From NCBI GenBank assembly GCA_017454335.1, contig JAFTDE010000056.1, positions 62,001 to 126,000 of the forward strand: a DNA stretch of 64,000 nt, in the 5' to 3' direction. Below are positions 34,801-42,472 of this stretch, in pieces. The notes below the pieces were generated by a model. The model saw nothing but the letters and a program-made list of their open reading frames with translations, was not told the origin of the DNA and searched no databases. The position numbers and the translations under genes are program-made. Within the stretch, counting starts at the first letter, position 1. Each line of letters opens with the position of its first letter. This stretch comes from Bacteroidales bacterium. GTDB lineage: Bacteria > Bacteroidota > Bacteroidia > Bacteroidales > UBA932.

Positions 34801-34940
34801 GATGTGACACCCCTTCCACCCCAAGTGCGCCTACCGTCCCGAAAACATGGACGGTAGGAGCGAAATACCCCCTAAAACGCGCTTGTCGTCCCTTCTTTCG
34901 GGACGGTAGGCGCACTTGGGGTGGGAAGGAGCATCACATC
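34801..34940. repeat. 140-bp palindromic intergenic element
   Basis: Arms 34812-34842 and 34898-34929 are inverted copies of each other over 31 bp with one extra base in the right arm. The match resumes outside as GATGTGA (34801-34807) and TCACATC (34934-34940). Each arm can also form its own hairpin: CCTACCGTCC (34830-34839) with GGACGGTAGG (34849-34858), and CGTCCC (34887-34892) with GGGACG (34900-34905). So either one long cruciform or two local stems can form. It fills most of the 303-bp gap between the toxin gene and the next gene; I see no ORF in it. It may be a mobile miniature element, a terminator pair or a structured RNA. Confidence 0.85.
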
Positions 34941-34999
34941 ATGAACTCCGAGTCAAGCCTTTTAACGATATCAGCTAACAAATAAAAATGTACATTATA

Positions 35000-35031
35000 T
35001 TTGCATAATTGTAAAATATACTTTACTTTTG
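35000..35031 (+). promoter_or_regulatory. Promoter of the membrane protein-XRE pair
   Basis: TTTG (35000-35003), 20 nt, TACTTTTG (35024-35031). The -33 TTTG is itself the end of TATATTTG (34996-35003), so two overlapping promoters are possible. Confidence 0.75.
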
Positions 35032-35052
35032 TAGTACCAAACTTTACATATT

Positions 35053-35505
35053 ATGAACACAAATCATCATTTTCTCCTGCTTCCGCACCGGTTTCAGACA
35101 GTTGGTTGGATCCTGGCAGGAGTGTCCGCGGCAGGACTTGCCGGGGCCCTTCTGTTTGTACACGCGCCATTTTCGGCCAATTCCTTTGCGCTTATCGCCT
35201 ATCTCCTTCTCCTGGTGGGATTGTTCGTGGTCGGATTCTCCCGCGAACAAGTGGAGGATGAATTCACGATGAATCTGCGGTCGTCTTCCGTGTTGACGGC
35301 ACTGCTTGTCATCTTCGGCCTTCATCTTGTCTATCAGCTCGCGTTGTTCATCCTTCCCAGGATTCTTAACCCCAGCCAGTTTGCGGAAATCGCACTGACG
35401 GCTAGCCGGCTGACCGGATTTACAGCCGTATTCGTGCTGTACCTGGTGCTTTTCAAGATCCGTCTTGCCCGTTTCACGCAAAAAGAAGGTACGCATGAAG
35501 AATAA
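35053..35505 (+). CDS. Small integral membrane protein, function unknown
   Basis: The 150-residue protein has four hydrophobic segments (about residues 16-36, 43-61, 80-99 and 117-137). A charged loop between segments 2 and 3 reads FSREQVEDEFTMNLRSSS. I do not recognise a named family. It overlaps the following XRE regulator gene by 11 nt. This arrangement, a small membrane protein followed by a YozG-like XRE protein, is common in gut bacteria and suggests a signalling or self-regulated pair. Confidence 0.75.
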   Translation: MNTNHHFLLLPHRFQTVGWILAGVSAAGLAGALLFVHAPFSANSFALIAYLLLLVGLFVVGFSREQVEDEFTMNLRSSSVLTALLVIFGLHLVYQLALFILPRILNPSQFAEIALTASRLTGFTAVFVLYLVLFKIRLARFTQKEGTHEE

Positions 35506-35686
35506 TCTCCGGGTCGAGCGGGCCGTGAAGCGCATTACCCAGCAGGATCTTGCCGAAGCCGTCGGCGTGTCCCGCCAGACCATCTACGCCATCGAAAACG
35601 GCAAGTTCATCCCCTCCACGGAACTTGCCCTGAAACTCTCCGCCTATTTTGGAAAGACTGTCAACGAACTTTTCTCCCTTAGCTGA
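35495..35686 (+). CDS. Small XRE-family HTH regulator
   Basis: This 63-residue protein is almost entirely one helix-turn-helix: LRVERAVKRITQQDLAEAVGVSRQTIYAIENGKFIPSTELALKLSAYFGKTVNELF. It belongs to the YozG-like group of minimal regulators. The start at 35495 is chosen because it overlaps the previous stop and gives the standard MKNNLRVERA N-terminus; an ATG 10 codons upstream would add a basic tail. It probably regulates the membrane protein operon. Confidence 0.88.
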   Translation: MKNNLRVERAVKRITQQDLAEAVGVSRQTIYAIENGKFIPSTELALKLSAYFGKTVNELFSLS

Positions 35687-35757
35687 CAGCATCGCCGATC
35701 CACGCCAGCGCTTCCTCAAACGGAGGATCGGGCATGACGGGGAGGCAAACACGCAGC

Positions 35758-36516
35758 CTATTCCCGGAGAGAGACGGTCATGGTGCCGGAGCCGAGGGAG
35801 GCCTCGAGGCCGAGGATGCGGCGGTCGTGGCCGGGACTGCGCCAGATGACCAGGACATTGCCGCTGCCGTTTTCCATCAGTCCGTCCCCGTGCATCGTCA
35901 ACTGCAGCCGCTCGGCCTCCCGGCCCGGGAAGCGTTCCGTGTCCCGGCCGAAGAAATCCACTGTCGTCGGAATCGCCTTCCCGCCTTTCAACAGGTTCAG
36001 GGAGAGGGGCTTTCCCTCCGCCAGACCGGCGAAACGGACATACTGCAGCGTGGAGAGCAGGTCCATGGTCCTGCCGTCCAGCGGGAACGAACCGGTGGCC
36101 GTGTCCGCGGGCGGCCGGACGGCCACGAAGTTGATCTTCCCGCCGCCCCGGTCATACGTGAACTCGACCATCCCGTCCTTGCCTCCCTTCTTGAATGGAT
36201 TGATGTAATACAGCGGTTCGGCCTTTTCCGGGGTCAGGTACAGGTCCACGATATACGACGCGTTCATGAACAGTTTGAAAACCGACTTCGCTTCGATGAC
36301 CGCACTGGAATGCAGGGCAGGACGGCCCTGCCACTCCCCTTCTTCGAGGGTGATGGTCGCATCGGCGACCGCGGTATTAAGAATACCCAGTTTGTAACGG
36401 ATATCATATCGGACAGCCCCCAGGGCCTCCGGACTGACGATGTTCTGTGCAAAACCGTTCAGGCTGCACAGAAATACGGCAAACAGGATGTTGAATCGTC
36501 GGATTCCGTCGATCAT
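35758..36516 (-). CDS. DUF3108 domain exported protein
   Basis: The 252-residue exported protein has a signal peptide (FNILFAVFLCSLNGFAQ). Beta-rich repeats fit DUF3108: GAVRYDIRYKLGILNTAVADATI, YLTPEKAEPLYYINPFKKGGKDGMVEFTYDR and DLLSTLQYVRF. DUF3108 proteins are periplasmic and of unknown role. The start at 36516 overlaps the dtd stop in ATGA, so it is preferred over an upstream Met. It ends convergent with the XRE gene. Confidence 0.78.
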   Translation of the reverse strand: MIDGIRRFNILFAVFLCSLNGFAQNIVSPEALGAVRYDIRYKLGILNTAVADATITLEEGEWQGRPALHSSAVIEAKSVFKLFMNASYIVDLYLTPEKAEPLYYINPFKKGGKDGMVEFTYDRGGGKINFVAVRPPADTATGSFPLDGRTMDLLSTLQYVRFAGLAEGKPLSLNLLKGGKAIPTTVDFFGRDTERFPGREAERLQLTMHGDGLMENGSGNVLVIWRSPGHDRRILGLEASLGSGTMTVSLRE

Positions 36517-36968
36517 AATCCCTTGTTTTTGGAATCCATACAAATGGTGACCGGCCCGTCATTGACCAGTGCTACCTGCATGTCGGCACCGAACTCCCCC
36601 GTTCCGACGGGACGGCCGACGGCCTCGGACAGCCGCCGGCAGAACGTCTCGTACAGGGGGATGGCCGTGCCGTGGCCGGCCGCTTCGATGTAGGAGGGCC
36701 GGTTTCCCTTTTTCGTCTGGGCCATCAGGGTGAACTGGCTGACCACGATCACGTCACCGCCCACATCGACCACGCTGCGGTTCATCACCCCTTCGTCGTC
36801 ATTGAAAATGCGGAGTGCGGCGGTTTTCTTCACCAGATATTCGACGTCCGAGTCGTCATCTTCGTGGCCGATGCCCAGCAGCACCAGCAGGCCTGCGCCG
36901 ATGGACGATTTGACCACGCCGCCGATGGTGACGGACGCAGATGAAACCCGTTGGATGACGACGCGCAT
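36513..36968 (-). CDS. dtd: D-aminoacyl-tRNA deacylase
   Basis: Dtd hydrolyses D-amino acids from mischarged tRNAs. The 151-residue protein starts MRVVIQRVSSASVTIGG and has the SQFTLMAQTKKGNRPSY active-site segment. The Gly-cisPro motif is replaced here by GPVTICMDSK near the C-terminus (VNDGPVTICM, the family's NDGPVT motif). The length is normal. It overlaps the DUF3108 gene by 4 nt. Confidence 0.95.
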   Translation of the reverse strand: MRVVIQRVSSASVTIGGVVKSSIGAGLLVLLGIGHEDDDSDVEYLVKKTAALRIFNDDEGVMNRSVVDVGGDVIVVSQFTLMAQTKKGNRPSYIEAAGHGTAIPLYETFCRRLSEAVGRPVGTGEFGADMQVALVNDGPVTICMDSKNKGL

Positions 36969-36971
36969 GGG

Positions 36972-37559
36972 CTAGTCCTTGAACTTCTTCCCGGCTGCCC
37001 AGGCACCGCCGACGACATCGCCGATGGCACGGTAGCACATGCCGGAGGCATCGAAGACAATGGGCTGGAGCTTGGCCAGATCCACCTTCCCGTCCGTGAG
37101 GATGCGCTCGTCGGCGCTCTGGTTCACCACCTCGCCGACCAGGATCCCGTTCGCCCAGCTGACTACCTTGCATTCCAGAGTCAGCGGATATTCGTTGATG
37201 ATCGGGGCGTCCACATTGGGGCTGGGCGTGACCGTGAAGCCGACCTTCGCCACCTTGTCCGGCACCTGGCTGCCGCTCGCGAGGCCGAAATAGTCGGACT
37301 CGGCCACCGTGCGGATATCCGCGAACGATACGGTGAAGGCACCGGTGCGTTCCAGGTTCTCCGTGGTCTTGTGCTTGGACATGGACACCACGATCTGGTT
37401 GTGGTCGTACTGGCCGGCCCAGGCGGCCATCATCACGTCGGGGGTATGATCCTTGTCCCAGGTGGCGATCATCACGCAGGGCTGGGGCGTTGTCATCAGG
37501 GCGTGGCTGGCACCGAAATTCCTGCGTCCGGCCACTTCTTTCAGGGGTTCGTTGTACAT
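36972..37559 (-). CDS. Flavin reductase-like FMN-binding protein
   Basis: The 195-residue protein fits the flavin reductase/split-barrel group. PCVMIATWDKDHTPDVMMAAWAGQYDHNQIVVSM forms the first strands with the FMN-binding loop. HKTTENLERTGAFTVSFADIRTVAESDYFG is the typical following motif. ECKVVSWANGILVGEVVNQSADE gives the C-terminal strands. It probably uses NAD(P)H and FMN. The start at 37559 (MYNEPLKEV) is preferred over an in-frame codon 15 residues upstream. It lies 17 nt from the SGNH hydrolase gene. Confidence 0.85.
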   Translation of the reverse strand: MYNEPLKEVAGRRNFGASHALMTTPQPCVMIATWDKDHTPDVMMAAWAGQYDHNQIVVSMSKHKTTENLERTGAFTVSFADIRTVAESDYFGLASGSQVPDKVAKVGFTVTPSPNVDAPIINEYPLTLECKVVSWANGILVGEVVNQSADERILTDGKVDLAKLQPIVFDASGMCYRAIGDVVGGAWAAGKKFKD

Positions 37560-37576
37560 TTCAGTCTTATTTGGGA

Positions 37577-38299
37577 TTATTCGTTTTCCTGCGGACAGAA
37601 CCATTTGAGCGCCTCCTGGGCGACGACGGCGTGGCCGCGCTCGTTCGGGTGGTTCACCTGGGCCATGTACGAGGCGATGTTCTCCCCCGCCTCCGCCTTG
37701 GCGCGGAAGCAGGCGTAGGAATCCACCAGCCCCAGATGGAATTCTTCCGCCAGGCGGCGTATCATCTGGACATGGGCATACAGGCGCGCATCGTTCGAGC
37801 GGATGTCCTCGCTCAGGTCGGGCGTCGGCGTCATCAGGATGACCATGACGCCCTGGTAGATGGCTTCCTCGATCATGGAGCGCCAGGCAGCCTCGCTGCG
37901 CGTCCCCCCGATCGTGCGGTCATTGAGGGCGTAATCGATGAACAGAACGTCCGGCCTGTGCGTCAGCACTTCCTTCTCGAAGCGGGCGGCGCCCTGTTCG
38001 GACTGCTCGCCCCCGATGGCCGTCGTGATGACGTTGACCACGGCGTTGGGATAATGCTCCTTGATGCCGCACAGGATCTGGTGCGGATAGGCCTGCAGGG
38101 TATTCACGACGGGCGTGCGGGCGTATCCGGCCGGCACGCTGTGGCCGTGGAACACGACGTTGACCGTCCGGTTGTCCGGCCAGCGCTTGCCCAGTTCGGC
38201 GATGACATCCATCAGATAGTCCTGCGGATCCGCCACCTGGGCGTTCAGGACCGCCGCCTGCAACAGCAGCGGCAGCATCAGCAAAAAGAGTCTTTTCAT
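37577..38299 (-). CDS. SGNH/GDSL-type hydrolase, exported
   Basis: The 240-residue protein has a signal peptide (MKRLFLLMLPLLLQAAVLNAQ). SGNH-like blocks follow: VNVVFHGHSVPAGYART holds the nucleophile region (His-Gly-His-Ser), VNVITTAIGGEQSEQGAARFEK gives the Gly block, DVLFIDYALNDRTIGG the Asn block, and NHPNERGHAVVAQE the catalytic His block. The GDS motif reads GHS here. Likely an esterase on an acylated glycan; the substrate is unknown. It overlaps the preceding lipoprotein gene in ATGA. Confidence 0.85.
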   Translation of the reverse strand: MKRLFLLMLPLLLQAAVLNAQVADPQDYLMDVIAELGKRWPDNRTVNVVFHGHSVPAGYARTPVVNTLQAYPHQILCGIKEHYPNAVVNVITTAIGGEQSEQGAARFEKEVLTHRPDVLFIDYALNDRTIGGTRSEAAWRSMIEEAIYQGVMVILMTPTPDLSEDIRSNDARLYAHVQMIRRLAEEFHLGLVDSYACFRAKAEAGENIASYMAQVNHPNERGHAVVAQEALKWFCPQENE

Positions 38300-39177
38300 A
38301 TCTTCAGCAATTCTCGGGCGGCGGGGGTCAGGAAAGGCGCGACGTCCTTGTAGGGAATCACCATCGAAGGCATGCCCTCGGCATAGCTGGCGATTTCGTA
38401 CTGTTGGTAACACAGGTCCAGCCCGTCTTCCGACGGCATCGGATACCACTGCGGCAGCGGGATCACGCCGTCCTCGATGAACAGGTGGTCCAGCAGCGCT
38501 TCCCGAGTCATTTCTCCTTCGACTCCGGAGTAATAGTCCAGCAGGCCCGCCACCAGCAGGTCCTGCATCTTCTCCTGCGCATCCGGCAGGAACCAGTCCG
38601 TGAGCAGGGCTCCGCTGCGCTTGTCCACGGTCAGCGGACCGGCACCGGCCACTCCCCCGTGGGCGCCGCCCAGGTAGATGAAGGCCAGGGAGCGGAACAC
38701 GACGTAGCGGGGGGTCTGGCAGACCAGCTCGAACTGATAGTCGTAATCCCAGCGGGGAACCGATTCCAGCATGTCCTTTTTCTCCTCCGGGCTCAGATCC
38801 GCATCCGAGAGGATCAGGGCCTCCCGCTCGGAAACCTCTTCCAGGGCCATCTGTTCCAGGCGTTTCCGGGTGTTGTCGCGGTAGTATTCAAACCAGTCGT
38901 CTGTCCGGGCGGCATCCCCGGCGTAGGCGGGGAAAACCCGTTCGCCCTCGTACGAGAGCATGTAGGCGAGTTCGCTGTCCACGACGTCCATCACCGTATT
39001 CCGGATCTCCTCCAGGGCGCCCTTGCCGCCGCGGGGCAGATCGATCATCAGGCTGAAATCCGCATGGTCCAGCACGTCTTCACTTTGCAACTGTACCGTT
39101 TCGACCTCCCGGGTCGACGTGCAAGCCGAAAACAGGCCCAGCACGAGTGCGGCAAAAATGGCAAAAATCTTTTTCAT
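38296..39177 (-). CDS. DUF3298/RsiV-like lipoprotein
   Basis: The 293-residue lipoprotein (MKKIFAIFAALVLGLFSAC, lipobox FSAC) has a C-terminal DUF3298 domain: VVFRSLAFIYLGGAHGGVAGAGPLTVDKRSGALL is its signature, ending in WYPMPSEDGLDLCYQQYEIASYAEGMPSMVIPYKDVAPFL. DUF3298 occurs in anti-sigma factor RsiV and in deacetylase-associated proteins, and in RsiV it binds lysozyme. No transmembrane anti-sigma part is present here. The start at 39177 is set by the lipoprotein signal and the -7 box at 39186-39193. Confidence 0.82.
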   Translation of the reverse strand: MKKIFAIFAALVLGLFSACTSTREVETVQLQSEDVLDHADFSLMIDLPRGGKGALEEIRNTVMDVVDSELAYMLSYEGERVFPAYAGDAARTDDWFEYYRDNTRKRLEQMALEEVSEREALILSDADLSPEEKKDMLESVPRWDYDYQFELVCQTPRYVVFRSLAFIYLGGAHGGVAGAGPLTVDKRSGALLTDWFLPDAQEKMQDLLVAGLLDYYSGVEGEMTREALLDHLFIEDGVIPLPQWYPMPSEDGLDLCYQQYEIASYAEGMPSMVIPYKDVAPFLTPAARELLKI

Positions 39178-39185
39178 AGTAACAA

Positions 39186-39193
39186 CAAAGATA
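39186..39193 (-). promoter_or_regulatory. Promoter -7 element of the DUF3298 gene
   Basis: TATCTTTG on the minus strand fits TAnnTTTG, 8 nt from the ATG, so the mRNA may be nearly leaderless. Opposite it, TAACTTTA (39227-39234) could serve the plus-strand gene at 39240. Confidence 0.5.
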
Positions 39194-39239
39194 CGCAATA
39201 GATTTTGTAAAAACTGCAAGAAACCGTAACTTTACGCAA

Positions 39240-40016
39240 ATGAACAAAAAGACTAAGGTACTGATCCTGATCCTGGGAACCCCGTTCGTCATCGGTTTCC
39301 TGCTGGGCCTGCTGGTCGGCGGATCCTGCAGCGCCCGCCGCAGCGGAAAACCCGTTCCGGAAGAGCCCGTTGAAATCCCCGCCGAGGTCGCTGAAACCCC
39401 TGAAATCGAGGACGATGCGGACGGAACCGGCGTCCTGCAGCAGCGCGAGATCATCTACTACACCAAGATGATCCCCTACGCCCGGACCTTCGCCGACATG
39501 AACGAAACCCATCTGGAGAAAGCGCGCGCGATCGGGCTGAAAAGCATTCCGTCCAAACGCGATGACATCGATACGTCCCGGCTGGAACGCATCGATGACG
39601 ACGACTTCCTGATCGTGGACAAACTGCGCTACTCGGTCCCCTACCTGACCCGGGGCGCCGCCGCGGAACTGCACCGGATCGCCCGGGCCTTCAGCGACTC
39701 GCTGGACGCCAAGCATTTTCCGGACTACAAGCTGGTCGTCACCTCGGTCCTGCGCACCGAAGAGGACGTGAACCGCCTGCGCCGCAGCGGCAATCCGAAC
39801 GCCTCCGACAACTCCGCCCACTGCTACGGGACGACCTTCGACATCACCTATACGCGCTACTGGCGCGAACTGGAGACCGAAGAGTTCATGCAGCCTTACG
39901 AACTGACCAAGGTCCTGGCAGAAGTGCTGCGCGACGAGAAGAATGCCGGCCGCATCCTGGTCAAGTACGAGAAACAGGAGCACTGCTTCCACATCACAAG
40001 TTGCCTAACCAACTAG
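39240..40016 (+). CDS. DUF5715 family protein, M15-peptidase-like
   Basis: The 258-residue protein has an N-terminal membrane anchor (VLILILGTPFVIGFLLGLLVGG), an acidic linker and a C-terminal domain that resembles zinc D-Ala-D-Ala carboxypeptidases of family M15. NASDNSAHCYGTTFDITY has the SxHxxGxxxD metal motif and EKQEHCFHIT the ExxxxH motif. VTSVLRTEEDVNRLRRSGNPN precedes the first motif, as in M15. It is probably a periplasmic enzyme on peptidoglycan. Only 6 nt separate it from the aldolase gene, so it may share a transcript with the catabolic operon by chance. Confidence 0.8.
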   Translation: MNKKTKVLILILGTPFVIGFLLGLLVGGSCSARRSGKPVPEEPVEIPAEVAETPEIEDDADGTGVLQQREIIYYTKMIPYARTFADMNETHLEKARAIGLKSIPSKRDDIDTSRLERIDDDDFLIVDKLRYSVPYLTRGAAAELHRIARAFSDSLDAKHFPDYKLVVTSVLRTEEDVNRLRRSGNPNASDNSAHCYGTTFDITYTRYWRELETEEFMQPYELTKVLAEVLRDEKNAGRILVKYEKQEHCFHITSCLTN

Positions 40017-40022
40017 TCCCAT

Positions 40023-40919
40023 ATGAAAAAGCATTTCCAAGGCGTGGTGGTCCCCATGGCCTCCCCCTTCACCCCTGACTGCAAGGCCGACACCGCGGCC
40101 GTCGGGCGCATCATCGCCGCGTTCGCCCGAAACGGCCTGCACGCCCTGGTCCTCGGCACGACCGGCGAATCCGCTTCGGTCGGCGCGGACGAAGCCTTCC
40201 GGATGATGGAAGCCGCCGTTGCTGCCCGCCAGAACGGCCAGCAGATCTACGCCGGACTGGTCGGCAACGACGTCGCCGCCCTGGTCGCCCTGGGCAAACG
40301 CTATGCGTCGCTGGGCGTGGACGCCGTCGTCTCCACCCTGCCCGCCTACTACGCGCTGACCCCGGACCAGATGAAGCGCTTCTACATGACCCTCGCGGAC
40401 AGCATCCCGGCGCCGGTGATGATGTACAACATCAAGGCGACGACCCAGATGTCCATCCCGCTGGAGCTCGTGGAAGAGCTCAGCCACCATCCCAACATCG
40501 CCGGGCTCAAGGATTCCGAGCGCGACGAGGACAAGCAGAACCGCAGCATCGAGCTGTTCCGGGACCGCGAAGACTTCTCCTTCTTCTGCGGATGGGGCGC
40601 CCGCGGCGCACGCAGCCTGCAGCTGGGTGCGGACGGCATCGTCCCCAGCACCGGCAACGTCGTCCCGGAACTCTACGGCGCCCTGTACCGGGCCTTCCTG
40701 CGCGGCGACGATGCCGAAGCGGAACGCCTGCAGGCCCTCACGGACCAGGTCGGCGCCGTGTACCAGAAGGGGCGCACCCTGGGCCAGTCCCTCGCCGCCC
40801 TGAAGGTCCTGATGCAGGAACTCGGGCTGTGCGGCACCACCATGATGCCGCCGCTGAGTGAATACGGTCCCGAAGAATCCCGACAGATCATTTCCAACTT
40901 CAAAGCCTTATCCCTATGA
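40023..40919 (+). CDS. DHDPS/N-acetylneuraminate lyase-family aldolase
   Basis: These TIM-barrel aldolases form a Schiff base with pyruvate and cleave or make 2-keto-3-deoxy acids. The 298-residue protein has VLGTTGESASVG (the GTTGE pyruvate loop, residues ~41-45), the Tyr in MYNIKATTQMS and the Schiff-base Lys in GLKDSERDEDK (residue ~162). The Arg found in true DapA (YNVPxRT) is replaced by Ala-Thr, so lysine synthesis is unlikely. In this operon it fits a retro-aldol step that releases pyruvate from an imported 3-deoxy-2-keto acid. It overlaps the symporter gene by 4 nt. Confidence 0.88.
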   Translation: MKKHFQGVVVPMASPFTPDCKADTAAVGRIIAAFARNGLHALVLGTTGESASVGADEAFRMMEAAVAARQNGQQIYAGLVGNDVAALVALGKRYASLGVDAVVSTLPAYYALTPDQMKRFYMTLADSIPAPVMMYNIKATTQMSIPLELVEELSHHPNIAGLKDSERDEDKQNRSIELFRDREDFSFFCGWGARGARSLQLGADGIVPSTGNVVPELYGALYRAFLRGDDAEAERLQALTDQVGAVYQKGRTLGQSLAALKVLMQELGLCGTTMMPPLSEYGPEESRQIISNFKALSL

Positions 40920-42472
40920 GCCAAGCCGCCATCCACTGGATCGACATCGCCATCATCCTGGTCACGCTGGTCTTCACGATCGGCGTGGGCGTATGGGTCG
41001 CACACCGGAACAAGACCTCCGACGCCTATTTCAAGGGCGGCAAGAAGGCCCCCTCGTGGGTCATCGGCCTGTCCATCTTCGCCACGCTGATCAGCTCGGT
41101 CACCTTCCTTTCCTACCCGGCCGCCGCCTACAAGGGCAACTGGATCCTGCTGGTCCAGGGCCTGATGGTTCCCGTCGTGCTGATCTTCCTGATCTGGGCC
41201 ATCGTGCCGCTGTTCCGCAAGATGATCCGGCTGAGCACCTACGAATACTTCGAGCGCCGTTTCGGCCTCGGGGCGCGCATCTACTCCTCGCTGGCCTTCC
41301 TGCTGACCCACTTCTCCAAGATGGGTACGGTGCTGTACCTGATCTCGCTGGCCCTGGCCAGCATGATGGGCACCGACGCGTTGTGGATCATCATCGTGCT
41401 GGGCGTCGTGATCGTGGCCATCACCTATGTCGGCGGCATGGAAGGCGTGATCTGGATGGATGTCATCCAGGGCCTGCTGCTGATCCTGGGCGGCGTGCTG
41501 TGCGTCGTCGTGCTGGCGGTCAAGCCCGAACAGGGCGTCCTGCAGGTCTTCCACGACGCCGTCGCCATGAAGAAGATCGGATTCGGCCCGTACAATTTCA
41601 GCTTCGCCGAGCTGACCTTCTGGGTCATGGTCATCAACGGCGCATTCTACGCCCTGCAGAAATACGGCACGGACCAGACCATCGTCCAGCGCTACCTGAC
41701 CGCCAAGACCGACCGCGACGCCAAGAAAGCCGCCTACATCGGCGTGGGGCTGAGCGTCCCGATCTGGACCCTGTTCATGCTGGTCGGATCGCTGCTGTTC
41801 GTCTTCTACAACAGCGGCGGCGCATCCCTGCCGGCGGGCATGAAGGCCGAGGAAGTCTTCCCCTATTTCATGATGAACGAACTGCCGGTCGGCATCGCGG
41901 GCCTGGTCATCGCCGCCCTGCTGGCCGCCGCCATCTCCTCGCTGGACGCGGACATGAACTGCCTGTCCGCCATCATCGTCGAGGACTACTACCAGCGTTT
42001 CAAGAAAGACTGCACAGACCGCCAGCGACTGAACATGGGCCGCGCGATGGTGGCCGTCAGCGGCCTGCTGACCGTCGGCGTCGCCGCCCTGTACTATGCC
42101 TGGAACGGCGAGGGCGTGCTGGGCGTCGTCTTTGAACTCTACGCCATCTTCTCCGCCGGCATCGTCGGCATCTTCCTGCTGGGCCTGTTCAGCCGGCGCG
42201 CCAACAAGCAGGGCCTGTACATCGGCATGGCCGCCTGCGTGCTGTTCACGGCCTATGCCGTGCTGACCACGACCAGCATCGAGACCGGTGCGGGCAAGCA
42301 GCTGATCCTGGATCTGGGCAAGTGGAACTTCCCGCACCACAAATACATGCTGGGCGTGTACAGCCACCTGATCGTGCTGGTGGTCGGATACTTCGCCAGC
42401 CTCCTCTTCCCCGCCCCGAAACTGGAACCGGGCCTGACGATCCACGACTACTCCAAAGAAAAGGCCGCCTGA
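40916..42472 (+). CDS. Sodium/solute symporter (SSS family)
   Basis: The 518-residue inner-membrane carrier has about 13 hydrophobic segments. SSS motifs include YFKGGKKAPSWVIGLSIFATLISSVTFLSYPAAAYKGNW near residues 36-75, and AALLAAAISSLDADMNCLSAIIVEDYY near 340-365, where the Ser/Asp of the Na2 site lies. SSS carriers import sugars, sialic acid or carboxylates with sodium. With the aldolase and acid-sugar kinase it probably imports an acidic monosaccharide. It overlaps both neighbours. Confidence 0.9.
   Translation: MSQAAIHWIDIAIILVTLVFTIGVGVWVAHRNKTSDAYFKGGKKAPSWVIGLSIFATLISSVTFLSYPAAAYKGNWILLVQGLMVPVVLIFLIWAIVPLFRKMIRLSTYEYFERRFGLGARIYSSLAFLLTHFSKMGTVLYLISLALASMMGTDALWIIIVLGVVIVAITYVGGMEGVIWMDVIQGLLLILGGVLCVVVLAVKPEQGVLQVFHDAVAMKKIGFGPYNFSFAELTFWVMVINGAFYALQKYGTDQTIVQRYLTAKTDRDAKKAAYIGVGLSVPIWTLFMLVGSLLFVFYNSGGASLPAGMKAEEVFPYFMMNELPVGIAGLVIAALLAAAISSLDADMNCLSAIIVEDYYQRFKKDCTDRQRLNMGRAMVAVSGLLTVGVAALYYAWNGEGVLGVVFELYAIFSAGIVGIFLLGLFSRRANKQGLYIGMAACVLFTAYAVLTTTSIETGAGKQLILDLGKWNFPHHKYMLGVYSHLIVLVVGYFASLLFPAPKLEPGLTIHDYSKEKAA

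Noticed and set aside
35695-35731. Hairpin CCGATCC/GGATCGG between the XRE and DUF3108 genes as a terminator
   Set aside because: The stem is 7 bp with a 23-nt loop and there is no T-run on either strand.
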